Source of the DNA: Trematomus loennbergii
Taxonomy: Eukaryota > Chordata > Actinopteri > Perciformes > Nototheniidae
DNA: 64,000 bases
Direction: 5' to 3'
Assembly (NCBI GenBank): GCA_012861695.1
Contig: JAAOOA010000033.1
Coordinates: forward strand, 13,114,434 to 13,178,433
How positions within the stretch are numbered: position 1 is the stretch's first letter; each line of letters begins with the position of its first letter. Made by a program: the position numbers and the translations under genes. This document shows, in pieces, positions 1-13,021 of the stretch. Under the pieces are notes generated by a model. That model saw nothing but the letters and a program-made list of their open reading frames with translations, was not told the origin of the DNA and searched no databases.

Positions 1-630
1 ATAAAAATACATCTATTCTGTTTTTGCAAGGTTTCATTGCATAACCATTGTTTTGGATGAAAGATTCTGACTTGGTATGCCTACTTTAATTCCTGTGTAC
101 AACAACGTAAAGGTGTTTTGGCATTCACACCAACATCCCAAATACTGTTCCTTTTCCTCTGCTTCCTTCCAAGCTCAGTTCTCACCACAACACACGCTGT
201 TTACAGACAGCAACCCTGAATAATTCCCTTATCACCTCTATTTGGCCTTGATAGGCAGTGACTGAGATGCTGCGTCTCAACACTGCTGCGTCCGTGCCTC
301 TGTAACACATAACATGTCAACCTCCCAGTTGGTCACTCAGCTTGCTACTGTTTATCAAGCCCTCTGTGTTTATCTAACACTGGAAATCTACGCTTGTGTT
401 AGGTTTTTGCCTAGAAGCGTGTCTGCTTCAGACTAAATGTGATGTTCTGGATGAGAGTAGCTTTTAACCCAAGGAGATACTCACTGGGGTATTATGACCG
501 GAGAAGGGATGTGCTGAAACAAGAATGTCATGGCTAATGTCACACCACATCTGGTTTTCTAAAGACTGTGTTAGGAGTGTGTTTCCTGTGGTTTGCAGGA
601 AGAAGAATGGATCTGTATGTTACTGTACAA
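1..630. other. Non-coding DNA without recognised features
   Basis: AT-rich sequence with stops in all frames and no recognisable repeat, RNA gene or exon. I see nothing specific in it. Confidence 0.5.
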
Positions 631-690
631 TGCAATACAAAGGAGCTTTATTGGCATGACCACATGTTAAACATATTGCCAAAGCATGCC
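631..690 (-). repeat. LINE 3' tail-like fragment
   Basis: Read on the minus strand, the segment ends in a motif of the form ATGCCAATAAAGCTCCTTTG. Many fish LINEs end this way just before a short simple tail. The match covers only about 60 bases and no coding part is attached, so this is a 5'-truncated LINE end or a SINE sharing that end. The family was not determined. Confidence 0.4.
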
Positions 691-2399
691 GCCCAAGTAC
701 CATGTGTCATTCATACTGTATGTGAAACTATTCTTTACAATACTAAAGACCAAAATCTAGAGAATAGAATATAGAATAGCTTCATAGAAATATAAGCTTC
801 ACCTCCATTATTGCTTTGGATGCTGGTTGGTATTATACAGACAGTGGGTGTTTTACAGCAGAGTTTATTGAGACTCACCCGGCACAGTCTGATGCCACCG
901 GGAACTTGTAGAAGAAAAAAAACACTTCCTATCAGTGTGTCCTACCCTGGAGCAGGTGATGTCCTCTATGCAACCACAAGACACCCACAGCTGCAGAGAT
1001 AGAGAAAGTGATGTACTGTTACACAGATATAAGCATTGATGACAGTGTATCAGTTGGGTGTTGGTGGCTTTTAAATGTACAAGCTGCTGACAGCGTGTAC
1101 AAGGCAGGACACTGGAAAGTAGTGAGACACAGAGGGGGAGAGAAAAGAAAAGGCAGGAAGATGTAGGTTTGAAAGATCGGAGATGGAAGGGTGAGAAAGT
1201 AGGTGAGTAAGAGAGTGAGGGGAGTACAACACAGAAACAGCATGAAGGCAGCGGATAAAAGGAGAAGATTATTTGGAAACATAATGGATAAAAAAATGAA
1301 GATGTTTTCAACTTAACATTGAAGGAAAATGTGTTGACAGGAAGTAAAGCCGATGCAGTGAGGAGCCCAGGAAAGACTGTTCTAGAATTACATTACATAG
1401 ATGTAAGTAGTATGTAATGTTTGATTCAAAATGCATTCACATGCTCATGTTGTGACTTGGCTAAACCTTAAGATACTCATTGTTTTGGTGCTGAAATCAG
1501 GTCACGTTTTACAAACTGCTTCCCGATACATGTTGGGTGCAATGTGTCTATTTCAGCTGTAAAGACCCCCATGAGTGTGATGACACTTTGTCAGGTAATC
1601 CCTTACTTATCTGTGCTGGACCAGTGAGCGTGTTGGATCCAAAATGCCAAGCTAGTGGCGTTATTGAAACCAAGATTACATTTCAAATGTTGGGCTTCAA
1701 ACAGCCTTCTCAGCTTGACATGAAACCTCAAAACTAATATACCTTCAAGTCTACTACAGTCCATGTTATTGGTTTTAAGTTTATTTTGACAATTCCAACC
1801 GCATGCTCAACCTAATTAAGCAATTTTGGATTGAGGTTTGTGCAGGGCGGATTCTGAAGTCCATTTGTGCAGTTCTTTGCTTTGCCTACTTTAAAGTTTT
1901 ACAGCAATCTGAAAGGGAATGAATAATGAACACAAAAAGAAAGACAAAGAGGCTTTTAACAAAGAGGATTAGAACAAAATGGTGGGTGTGGGGGGTAGGG
2001 CAGAGAGCTGAAAAGCCAGACTAAGACATGAAACATACGGAGAGAGAGATAACGGAATGGAGGAGAGGTACCCGCTCCAACTAGATTTGGCTGAGCAGGG
2101 TCCCTTGATATGTAAATGCGCTACTGCAGTATGAATGTTTGATGGCTACCGAGGCTCGACGTGCAGCGAGGGCCAACAAAGCATGAAATATACATTACAA
2201 CTTGAGGCATTGTGTTGGCAAAGGTGTGAGGCACGCACACACATACACACTGTTCTGAAGTCTCACTCCGTCACTCACACACACAGCAACTCAGTCAATA
2301 AAGGTTCAGCAGAAAAAGAGGGGAATTTCAGGTTGAGAGAAAAAAAGAAGAGCATCTGTGCTTATTCATGTATAGAACACGTAGAATTGAAAATGTGCT
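691..2399. other. Non-coding DNA without recognised features
   Basis: No convincing gene. Short open frames here are low in complexity, for example the Ser/Leu-rich minus-strand frame around 865-1311. A purine-rich tract of GA-type low complexity runs from about 1130 to 1270 and again at 2030-2070. Confidence 0.5.
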
Positions 2400-2942
2400 C
2401 AAAGATTCAGAGGTGGGAAGTAGTGGAGTACAAATACTTTGTTACTGTACTTAAGTACATTTTTCTGGTATCAGTACTTTACTCCACTACTTATTTTTCT
2501 GACGACTTTTTATTTTTACTTCTTATATTTTTTACACAAATACCTGTACTTTCTACTTCTTACATTTTCAAAACAGGCTCTTTACTTTAGTTTTAATCTG
2601 TGTTTGGTGGCGTGATCATTATTATTTAGAGTCATTTGGTGCCAATTGATTTGAACACGATCCGTGTATCTATCATTTCCTGTTCTTCTCCAAACGAGAG
2701 CGACCAATGAAAACGTTGTCATTTTGCTGTTGTTCAGCATCGAAACATTCATTGGCTAACAATGACATTATTGTTCTATTAATATAAAGTGAGGTCAGTT
2801 ACTCTATAAAACAGCTGGTAATTATGGGCACTTTAGAAGTTTAGTCAGTACTTCTACTTTTACCAGAGTATTTTTAAACACTAGTGTCTGTACTTCTACT
2901 TGAGTAAAGGATGCGAGTACTTTTGCCATCTCTGCAAAGATT
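2400..2942. mobile_element. hAT-type MITE with 8-bp target duplication
   Basis: The element proper is 2408-2934 (527 bp). It starts CAGAGGTGGGAAGTA and ends GCCATCTCTG, forming a short imperfect terminal inverted repeat of the CAGAG type used by hAT transposons. Exact copies of CAAAGATT lie at 2400-2407 and 2935-2942, the 8-bp target duplication expected of hAT insertion. The interior is built of TACTTNAGTA-like motifs near both ends and has no transposase, so it is a non-autonomous copy. It accounts for most of a spurious plus-strand open frame at 2135-2590. Confidence 0.9.
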
Positions 2943-5900
2943 GTAGGTCAACCCTTTGTGAAACGTTATGAATCTACCTTCCAAAATAAAATGTTGAGGT
3001 TTGCAAAAAACAATGACTCTGACCCCAACCATGTCCTCAACAGCGAATGGGAATTGTTACCATCAAATCAGAGACCAGATTATTCGATTACTTCTAATAC
3101 AATTGTAAATTGTGTGTGCGGGGTATCTTGGTTGGACACGACCAGCAGTCTTCTGGGTGAAATGTGTGTGTTTCTTTTGACCTATACATCTTCCCGTCAA
3201 ACCACCGCTGAGCAGTCTTAATCCCACGTCACAACACTTCCTGATTCCTTGCTCTTAGCATGTCTCTGATGGGTTGACATTGTAGTAACTTGAAAGCCTG
3301 GTGGGGATTATTCAGACACTAAAGGGTGCCTTGGGCATTGGAATCCTTGTGCTGTGACAAATGTCGCTATTTGATGCCCTGGCAATGGTTTTGCAAGCTT
3401 CTCTTTTTCAGTGATGTGTCTCAGTGTGATACTCCCTTAAGTCATATAAATAAGAGGATCTTGAAGTGGACCTCCGATTGGAGTTTCCTAAAAAACGGAT
3501 TTGCCCACTTTCTTTTCGAACATCTTGTAAGTAAATCTGACCATGTTGGCCTCCCAGTGGTGATAGACCATTTTCACAGCAGACACTTTGATTCCTAAAA
3601 GCGGCTAAAGCACAGTGTAAATACCAACTTTCAGCCATGTCAATGAGTGAGTATACAGAATACCTAAGCCATGGAACCGGCTCACCGAAATGGAATACAT
3701 GCTGTGCTTTTTCCAGCTTTGAAAAGGCAATATTGCTGCAGTGTAAAGGGGCAATTAGACTTCCCCATGTAAGTAAGCAGCTTTTGCATTAAAGCAGTGT
3801 GTTTGAGTGCTTTTTGATGGACTGGTCACCTGAAAGCTCTGCTGTAATTGCTGCTGCTGCTGATGTTCATCTTCAGTTCATGGTCATAACCCAGTAGTGT
3901 TATTAAGTATTTACTCTTTGAAGGTCACAGCCTAGATGCCAAATTTCAACTTTGCACATATCCCACATTCATACAGCAATTATTTTGCTCTTACACTAAA
4001 TATCAATTGTAAAATCTCATAAAGATTTTAAAATAAATACTGAATAGATGGCATTTGTGCTATTTTGACTCTTGAAACTATGTACCTTTACAGCAAGAAA
4101 GTCTCCTAAAAGACTTTAATAATGTCCCGCTTTAATTGAGTGATCACACTCATTAAGCCAGTCTTTACTAGTAAGTGATTTTTCCACACTTTTTCTTTTA
4201 GGTAGAAGCATAACAACACCAGCATATCTACTTTAGGAAGATAAAGAATACATTTCTCTTCTGCATTTCCTTAACTTGTCTCCCTCAGCAAAACAAAGCA
4301 ATCCCTCCTTCCCACAGTAACACAATTGTCTCCGTCTCCTCTCCAAACTGCATGTCAAACTCCAACCTTCATCCACTTTTCTAGGTATGATGCCAAACCC
4401 TCCATCTTCCCATTGGCATGCCAAACATGTCACACCCTTCATCCTCTTCACCACACCGTTAGAGCTCTCTTACTGCAGGAACGGGCTTTTTGTAAAATCT
4501 GAAGTCTGAGTTGTGTGCCTCAGGGATTACTCTGAAAGCCCTTTAGTCATTTTGTCACAACAATGTAACCTCAACTGTGCGACGGTCACCGCGAGACAGG
4601 GTGGGTTGCCGCACTGCAATTAACAGTCACTTGCATTACAATATCACTTTGTACAGGGGAATAAATGTTTCTGTTTGGGTTAACATGGGGCTTACACTCT
4701 GTATCCCCCAGCAGATTAGGTTTAGAGGTTTTGTCTTCAAAGTTTATTTTAGTTACATTGGTTTTGCTTTTCAATTCATTCCGGTAATTGTTCTTCAACC
4801 AAACCAAGTTTTAGAATTCATAAAGTAGTGCCTATTAAACAAATAGATGAATAAAGGTAATTTGTAAATATGTGTAAACAAGAAAAGGAAGATTTAGGAA
4901 GCAAGATCATGTTAATGGTTCTAATGGATGTGTTTCTGTAGCATCTTCCAATTAACAAATATGGTTTCTCTCCAGGCACTGGAAATCTCGTCTCATTTAT
5001 CTGACTCTTATCACATACATTGTGATTTGAAGTTATTTAATGTCCCTTGCACAACAATCACAAAGAAGCAGTCATTGACAATTCCTTGGGTATAATGGTA
5101 CAGATGAGTCATTATTCACTGGATTGCTGTGAAGCAGTGGCAGTAGGGTGCCTGAATGGCATTGGTAGCAACTTGTTTTAATATGTTTGTATAAGAATGA
5201 ACAGAAAACAGTGTGATTGATAAAGATGTGCTCAAGGGAATATATATAGAAACTCACTTTTCACACAATGTCTGAAATACTTTTTCTGTGAACCAGCAAT
5301 GAATACTTCTGATTTCACCACTAAATACAAAAGGTATCAAACCGGACCCTTTGTGTAAATTGTGTGGCTTTTGCTAAGACGTAGCCTATCTGTAAGAGAA
5401 TGATGAGGTAGGAAAATACTATAATATGAATATGAACATAGAAGGTTTTCTGTGCTAACATCCTGACAATAAGTTCATGGATTTGACATGATTTAAAAAA
5501 ATAAAGGTTTCATCCTAAACGTGTATTAGCACTTCCTTCTTTGTTTGATACACTTTTTAACAAAAACATGTGTGTGTGTATTTTGTGAGATGGAAAGGCA
5601 GTGAGAGAGAGAAAGGACCTTGCTGCATCACTGTCTTTTTTCCACTGTTCTCCAGCCTGAAGGTTTTCTATAGGGCCAAGAACCAATTAACCCATCTGCA
5701 CCACTGTGGGCTCTGACTGGTGTGACAAGCTCTGCGGTGCCAAACTACATAATGTTCCTCAGCTGGCGGTGCAGTGGGAGCTCCTCCCTGTAGAGGAGCT
5801 GAATGAAACAAACTGAGCCGCTCAAGACGCAGAGGACAGAGTGCTCTGCTGCTGAGCGATGACAAGGTGAGGACAGAGCCATTGTGTGAGTCCCACTTGT

Positions 5901-7559
5901 CGTTGCTTGCTTACCAGATTGATTTTGCAGTTTGGCTCACCAACAGGAGGACTGCTGCTTCAGTAAAGGAAAGAAAGGATGTTTCTCAAGCATTTTATGC
6001 ATAATAATTAGAAAGAAGCAGAATACATTGGTTATTTTTCAGTGGACTATCTACGGATTTTGTACTTTTTTTCAATAACAGGGTCTACCAGTGGGTTCAA
6101 GCCTTGTTGCCATTGGTAACTCATGGAGGTTCGTACATAGTATTTTATGTTATGGTGAGATGTTGCTGGCCGTTCAGCATTTACACAGATATTTTGCACT
6201 GTACTTTGTGTACTGTGAGGCTAATCTGCACATTTCCTTGCTCTTTTGCAAATGTAAGAGCTATGTTTATAAATAATTTGTATTGATTCAACTTCTGAAA
6301 AAATGATTTGCAGCCGACTACCCTTGTCAAGGAACACCGTGTTCACAGCACAGTGAATAAGAAATCCATTATCTCTATCAAAAGAAATCTACATTGTAGG
6401 TCACATCAAATGAAAGGAACACAAAGCATGACAGGCCTCTTTAAACTTATACAATAGCGACTGACACCAAATGAATGAATGGCAACTGAAGAGACAGGAA
6501 AACGCACCAGGGTGATAGCGCTCTAAAAGCCCTCTAAAGAGATGCAGGAATATGGCAGCAAAGGAAAAATAAGTTGTTTTGCTAGGCCATGGAGTTCCGA
6601 AAAGGAAATTGACAAGTGAAGTCAACTGCAAGAGGAGAGGAGGAAGATGATGAAACTAAGAATCACATTTTGAAAAAGAAAAAGGCGAACAATGCAATGA
6701 TTTATAGAGGGGGAAGACAGGGTATGCCAGGAGGACAGGGGATTTATAAATGGACCGAGTTCACAGAATAATGTATTTCTAATGACCATAGGGAGGATCG
6801 CCTAGCCTCTTCCCACAGCAAGCAGAGCTTTTTCTTCTTTATACAACCATAGAGGGCCAGACTATAAACATGAATACCTATTTTTGTAACAACTGGACAG
6901 CAATATCTGAGTGCAGGGACAGAACTGAAACTAGATCTAATCTGGGTTCAAACACAAGCGGTCAACTAAAAGCCGACAGGTTGGAAAGATGAAATAAGAG
7001 GTTAATCATTTAAACACTACGTTCTGAGGTGTAACGTGAAGTGCGCACACGTGTTATGTTGTAAATATGTCATGCAGCACAAGAAAAATGTGCAAACAAA
7101 AATAGGTAAATGGATGATCACAGCTAAATGACCTTTGTTAGGTAACCAATTGAACCATTGGACCAGCATACAACTAAAAGTAAAGTTGTATTTCTTACAT
7201 CAATGTCCCCTTATCAAAGACTAAGATCATCTGAAGGGATATATGTGATTTCTTTCAACTTCAAATGTGACCCTAGTTTTCTTTTTGTTTAAAGTCACTC
7301 CTAAAATACAGACTAGTGCATTTTTTGATTACGAACATTAAGTGCCCTGTGTTTTAGTGTTGTAAGAAAGCTATTGGGCCCTTACAAGTTAAGTTCTAAT
7401 ATTGCAAGTTTTCTACTTCTTTTCAATTACTTTTAATTTGTTCATATCAATTTTAGCTGTGCTATTTTTGCTGTTTTCATGCTGATAACAATACTTTAAT
7501 AGCAAGAACACAATGTTATATTCATGCGTATACACAACATCATTTCAGGTCTCATTGTT
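2943..7559. other. Long non-coding stretch
   Basis: About 4.6 kb without a recognisable gene or classified repeat. Open frames are short and scattered. One weak candidate lies at 5800-5866, where an ATG at 5859 is followed by a splice-donor-like AAG/GTGAGG; see findings. Otherwise I see nothing specific. Confidence 0.5.
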
Positions 7560-7900
7560 GTAAAGAGAGGTCAGGAAGATAATATTTCTCTCACTCCGTC
7601 TCTATTCATCCTTTGACTCCATCCGCTCTCTGCCTTCACTCCTCTCACGCCAATTTTCATCTCTAAACGCAAGGAGCAATAAAGTCCAGACAGCGTAATT
7701 ACAGTTTGCCGACAAATAACGCAGAACCATCCGACAGAGTGCAACTTCATATGCTTTTAAGCTGCTTATTTGCACCCGGCAGCAAATTAGACACTTTGTG
7801 CCAAATCAACCGGCCTCTCCCTCGCAGGCTCCCTGTCAGGGTTTAATTGTGTAAACAAAATCCCACACAGTCTGCACCTTCCTCTACGCCTGCTCTCTAC
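7560..7900. promoter_or_regulatory. Possible conserved non-coding element
   Basis: This stretch is not repetitive, not coding and of balanced composition. It is dense in motifs such as CGTAATTACA (around 7695) and TTAATTGTG (around 7843), which resemble homeodomain sites, so it stands out against the AT-rich flanks. Nothing in the sequence proves regulation; this is an inference from texture alone and needs cross-species alignment. Confidence 0.18.
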
Positions 7901-9429
7901 TTCAATCATTTCTGATGAGCAAGTCCTGCTGGTTCTGACAGCTGGTTTTTAATTGTGGCTAAAATGTTATCGTAAAGCACCTTTTAGTAATTGTATTTCA
8001 GTTTCACTCACATTTGTTTAATTTTCATAATTAGCAGTTTTTAATTATAATCCATTGAATTTTTGTAAGCAGAAAGGAATTTCACATTTTAAGTTGTGTT
8101 CTGGGCTGGCCACTTATGATTAATTCATTGAATATTATTTAACCCTAACCCCCTACACCTAACCCCTAGGTTAGACATTAGGCTTTCATGTATTTAAATG
8201 TTGTTGTGTACTATATGTTTGGACTGGAGACATCCACAATATTGTGCGTAATATTGAAAACAATTCCAGGTATCTAGCTGGATATGCACATACATGGTTG
8301 CAGAATGGCAGCTTTAGAATGTAATGTCCTAACCATGTATTATGTAGAAAGCATTGCATTAAAGCTGTGGTCTTCGACAGTTTCATTGTTTCTTTTCTTA
8401 TATTTTCTGTTGTTGCTTTTCTCAAAAGACGGGTTAGCAGGATAAAGCTTCTTTGAACAGCCTTATCACCAGCAGCAGACTCACTATCTGCATGACAAAG
8501 ATAGATACAAGGAGTGGTAGAGAGAAAGGGAACAAATGGTGGAGGCAGTGATGAAAAGAGAAGAAACCATTTATTGGAAAGGTATGGATGGACAGGGGGA
8601 GATAAAAAACAGAAAGATGAAACCAAGTTCATGCAGAAGTAAAATGTATTAATGAGCCCAAAGACAGAGGGAAAGATCAGAGAAAAGGAAGAGACATTGG
8701 AGCAGATCAGAGAGAAACACACCTGTACTGAAGTAGGCACGATAGGACTGGAGAAACATCAAACTGCATTCCTTTTTCAAAAGCTTTTGTCCAAAACGAT
8801 ATAAAGTTAGTATCACTTGAAGCAAAGTCTTCACATTCTCCCATAGTTTTAACACTGTCATTTGATCCAATGTTATTTAAAATAATCCATTTTGGAATCT
8901 TAAGCTGCTCTGTGTTGACTGATAGACATTATCAGCAAGTAAGTCACAATTTGCCAGCAACCAACTTCAGTGTGAAATAGAATGCAGGATGCAATAGGAT
9001 AGCAAGTTTGCAAAACATATTGTGTTTTATTACTGGAAATCTCTGATTGTGTAGTTTCACCGAAAAGTATTGATATGTGAAATGGCTGCAGGATGATTGT
9101 GTATAAATGATAACTGAACTCAGGAACACAGGGACAACTTCTTCAGGCTCATTTTATCGACTCATTATTCTTCAACCGATGAAAAGATCAGACCGTTTTT
9201 TTATCAATGTCTTTTGGAGCCATGATGCAGCAACAGTTCAGCAAGTTAGCAAAGCACTGGAAACTGTGATTATAATGGCTACATCTGTATGCGACCACGT
9301 TTCGGTCAGAATCCATTCATCAGTGAATGCTGTGAGCTGAGGCTTCGCTGCCTGTAGTTCAAAAAAATAAAATACAATGAGAAAGTTAAATAGAAAGGGA
9401 GCGATGCCCCACCGACAGCAAATGCCAAT
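7901..9429. other. Non-coding DNA
   Basis: No supported gene. A telomere-like degenerate tract of CCCTAA-type units occurs at 8138-8172 but is only about 35 bases long. The minus-strand open frame of 184 codons at 8186-8740 is a low-complexity Ser/Leu/Phe-rich translation and is not believed. Confidence 0.5.
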
Positions 9430-9640
9430 CTCCAGTGTTAACGAAGCCGGATCTGTGTGATGTCTGGCAGGCTACAGCTAATGATCAGGCTTAGTTAGGT
9501 GAGGAAAAGACACAGTGGGAGAAGGGGGGGGGGGGGGAGTAAGCGCCCATCATAATGAAACCTGCCTTGTCTGATGTTTGGCTGGCCACAGCTAATGATA
9601 AGGTGAATGATAAGGTGAAGGAACGCGATAGGGAGGGGTA
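9430..9640. repeat. Diverged direct duplication with poly-G tract
   Basis: A segment containing TGATGTCTGGCAGG and CAGCTAATGAT (around 9458-9490) recurs at 9570-9600 as TGATGTTTGGCTGG with CAGCTAATGAT, about 110 bp further on. Between them is a run of about 15 G residues near 9523. This looks like an old local tandem duplication. Confidence 0.45.
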
Positions 9641-9825
9641 TAAGGAGGAAGAATGACTTCCTTCCTTGCCTTTACAAATATTCAGAAAGGTCAGATCACC
9701 TTTTCTCGTCTATCTCTGTCAGGATATGTTATTTTCTATTTGTATGGTAAACATCATTAGAACGCTATTTGTCATTTCAGCTTGTTCACAATTTTCCCAT
9801 TGAATCTTCACACGTGATTGTTTCA

Positions 9826-10450
9826 GTGTATGGCAAAAGTATGTGGACATACAGCCAGGGACCCGCAGATCCTTAAAAAGTCTTAAAAGTCTTAAATTAC
9901 ATTTTTGATATTCAAGGTCTAAAAAGGTCTAAAAAGGTCTGGAATTTTAGGAGGGGAGGTATTACATTTGATCTGAGGCAGAATGAATGAGTGTGCAGGG
10001 GGGACATTGGTTTCCATTGGTCTACTGCCATATCATTTTTTTGTTAATGCAAAGGCAGTCATGTTGGGTAATGTGCACTGGATATTTCCCGTTATTCAAA
10101 TGCAATAAAACTCAGTAACGGTTTATACTGTTGTCTAGTTCATCAATTTTGTTGTATTGGTATTATTTTCCCTTTCAGAGGTCTTAAAAAGGTCTTAAAA
10201 GTCCTTATATTTGTACTTAAAAAATGTGCAGATACCCTGCATACAGCATTCATCGGCATTTTAGAAAGTAGGCTTCCAACTCAGTGTCCATATAGTTTGT
10301 GTTTGTACCTTTCCTGTTTCAAAAAGACGATGCCCCTCGTGCACAAAGCCTAGTCCAATAATAGATCGATTTTCCAGTTTAGTTTGAGGAATCTGACTGG
10401 TCTGCATTAAGCCCTGACCTTAACTGAATGCAACACCCTTGTGCACACAG
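9826..10450 (+). pseudogene. Tc1/mariner transposase relic
   Basis: The left end, TGTATGGCAAAAGTATGTGGAC at 9827-9847, resembles a Tc1/mariner terminal repeat common in fish. Downstream, from about 10315 to 10440, one plus-strand frame reads FQKDDAP and then DWSALSPDLN followed by MQHP. These correspond to the FQxDNAP block with the second catalytic Asp, and the SPDLNPIEH block with the third acidic residue, of Tc1/mariner DDE transposases. Three or four stop codons interrupt the frame, and the N-terminal part is missing or beyond recognition. The copy is dead. It was later split by the hAT MITE at 9856-10239. Confidence 0.7.
9848..10247. mobile_element. hAT-type MITE with 8-bp target duplication, inside a Tc1 relic
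   Basis: The element proper is 9856-10239 (384 bp). It starts CAGGGACCCGCAGATCC and ends TGCAGATACCCTG, an inverted repeat of hAT type. The octamer CATACAGC is repeated exactly at 9848-9855 and 10240-10247. Subterminal regions carry repeated GTCTTAAAA motifs on both sides. There is no transposase. Removing the element and one octamer rejoins the left Tc1 terminal region with the transposase relic to its right, so the MITE is younger than the Tc1 copy. Confidence 0.9.
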
Positions 10451-12536
10451 CTGCGTGTGCATCACCCATGGGTCATGTTCATATTCACATCTACATGACT
10501 TGATTAATTATTGTTGGGATGGGACGCAGGCTGAGCGTTCAGCATCATTACCCCGCTTTGATGTGTCTGTGGCTGGTGCGAACAACGTCTGCTAAATCAT
10601 TACCTTTTGTGTTTTTTACTGGAGCTCTGTTTATGTGTTTATGGGCTGCAGGCTACAAGTTGCTGTTTACATATGCATGCATGCCATCTGCGGAGAAAAT
10701 AAAAGCAGTTGAGGACACTGCAGCGCTCTCCCACAATGCAATTTTATAATGACTCTTTAAGAGAGGTTTGTTATTACAAATTGTTACTTTGCATTTTCTA
10801 ATGATATTCTCAAATGCCTCGTGAAGTAAGCTGTTCCTTTTGTCGTGTCTCCTGTACTCAAAGTCGCAATTGTTATAATTTCTCTTTAATTGGACTTTAG
10901 TTTGGAGCTTTTCCCTGAGGAACACAGTTTAATTAGCATATGTTATAGTGAAAATAAATGTTGCTTTGCATCTTCTTAATAAGGTCATTGTTAACATTTT
11001 CATTATCAACATCATCATCCCTAACAATTCATGTCTCACAATGAGTAAGTTCTGAATGGATGACGACAACTGAATAGAGAGAAAAGAGGTGAGTACAGGA
11101 ATATAATTATGTTTTCTTGGCTTTCCATGTGGAATCGAGGGACTGATTGGTGCTCAAGTAGGAGAAGGTGTAAAGTGAAAAAAGGGTGAGGATGAGATTA
11201 AAGGGGGGGGACGAAGATGATAAAAAAGATGAGACCTGGACAGAGGAAAAGCGGAACAAGAAAGAACAAATATAACATTGATCAGGTTCTGATTACACCA
11301 ATGAGATTGTAAACGGTTTTGAATGTCTGTAACAAGGCAGTGATTGTGTTAACAAATCAATTAAACATAGAAAATAGTCTAATGGTCAATGTCAGGAAGT
11401 ATGCTTATGAACAGCTATTTAGAAACTGTGTGGGCTGAATCACACATGAAGCCTAAATCTCCCGTACAATGACTACATGTCATAACGCAGTAGTCAAAAT
11501 ATGCAATAACTGAGATCCGTTTATGATGGAATAGAGGCATTACATTTTCTCACATTAAAGGGTTTTACGGCCAAAATATTTTTTTATGTGGTCATCCTGG
11601 CTTCCTGCTTTGTTCCGACTGTTTGGATTTACCATATTCTTGTGAAAAGCCCTGGGCCACAAACAAAATCTTGGTTATGGCCACCAAAATCCCACACAGG
11701 CTCCAAATTGTGTGACCCTCTGACCCCACCAGATTTTTCATGTTGTTTTTAAGTATGATATGTTCACACTGCTGGGCATTTTGATTTTGACATGACCCTG
11801 GGTCACTGATGGAATCCATCAAAACTGCTGTAAATCTGAGTTGAGTGCAGTGGCTGCCCTTAACATAGGAGCAAGCTATACAAACATTCAATTCCTCCAT
11901 TCTCATGCAGTCAAGAACCTGTTCATAATAATAAAATATAGATTGTTTGTCTAGTATTATTATACAACCAGGCCAGAATTAAGTTTGTAAAACTGGCTTG
12001 AACACTAATAAAAAAATAACAAAATGAGCTTGTGTGAGGACATTTGTCACATGCTGGGCACTTACACAGGATGTTTTGTTGAGGAATTGAATGAGCTGCT
12101 TTTCTCAGTTCTTATACAAATGTTAGTGCAGCTTTGTACTTCACTCACATTTTGCACTAACACTCATGCTGTTAACGGCTCTAAACCCAGGAATAACTGG
12201 GCACTCGCCTGCAGTGTGATCGCGGCTTCAGGCTCTGCAACATCTGAACGCTCAGAGAACAGCTGGAGTTGCCCTCAGCGAAATAACCTTTTTACTTCAC
12301 TCACTGCTCTCTCCCCTCACTTTTCATTTTTCAATTCAATGGCTTTTACTGGCCTGAGATCTGACTTGTCACAAAACCAAGCTACAGCTCTCTCCTCCGC
12401 CTTTCACTTTTTTTCCTTTGTCCCTCCTGCCTTCCACCCTTCCCTCGCACGCCTGCCAGTACTGAAAACGATTCATACTGAACAAATGAATAATATCCAT
12501 GACAGCACAGCTTCAAATCAGCATGTTACTGTAGTT
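10451..12536. other. Non-coding DNA
   Basis: No gene supported. It includes a G-run near 11204. A plus-strand frame of 255 codons at 12024-12791 has no domain, low-complexity composition and runs through a MITE, so it is rejected as a gene. Confidence 0.5.
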
Positions 12537-12645
12537 TTACTGTGCCCTCCAGAATTATTGGTGGCCTTGGTAAAGATTAGCTCATTACTTTCACAGCTTT
12601 CTGGCTCATCCTCACCAAGGGTGCCAATCATTCTGGAGGGCAATA
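12537..12645. mobile_element. Short Tc1/mariner-type MITE
   Basis: The left end TGTGCCCTCCAGAATTATTG at 12541-12560 and the right end, whose reverse complement begins TGCCCTCCAGAATGATTGG (12623-12642), form an imperfect inverted repeat of about 28 bp including the following TTGG. TA dinucleotides lie just outside both ends, as expected of Tc1/mariner target duplication. The whole element is only about 105 bp, so it is a miniature non-autonomous copy. Confidence 0.75.
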
Positions 12646-13021
12646 TATATCTTACCCTCCGACGACTTTTTCTCTTCCTACTCTCAACGTGCTGCCATAT
12701 CTCACTTTTAAGCTCATGTATAATTCATGGCCTTTTTCTGTTAGTAAGAAATGATATGAGCAAACAACAGGGATTTGATTTTCTGAACTGAGCTCCACAG
12801 AACAGCTCTTGAATTTGATCTGAACGTATTGTGCGAACTCTCCTTCGCCAGAGGTAAAAACTCTTGAGCATCAAAGATGGGTGTTATAAAAGCTCTTAGG
12901 CTGGATTTAGATTTTTTTTTTGAGATTTATTAGTAGACAAAGACAATTTGCGGGTGACAAAAATGTTTTCCAGGCAAGGTCACACATTAGGATTTTGATA
13001 AGATGTCTATAATATTCAAAC

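Noticed and set aside
2135..2590. Plus-strand open frame of 151 codons
   Set aside because: Its second half is the hAT MITE starting at 2408; the translation is meaningless repeat sequence.
8138..8172. CCCTAA-like tract that might be an interstitial telomere
   Set aside because: Only about 35 bases and degenerate; too short to support a telomeric origin.
8186..8740. Minus-strand open frame of 184 codons
   Set aside because: Low-complexity Ser/Phe/Leu-rich translation from purine-rich DNA, with no domain.
12024..12791. Plus-strand open frame of 255 codons
   Set aside because: No recognisable domain, biased Ser/Leu/His composition, and it runs straight through a Tc1-type MITE, so it is chance.
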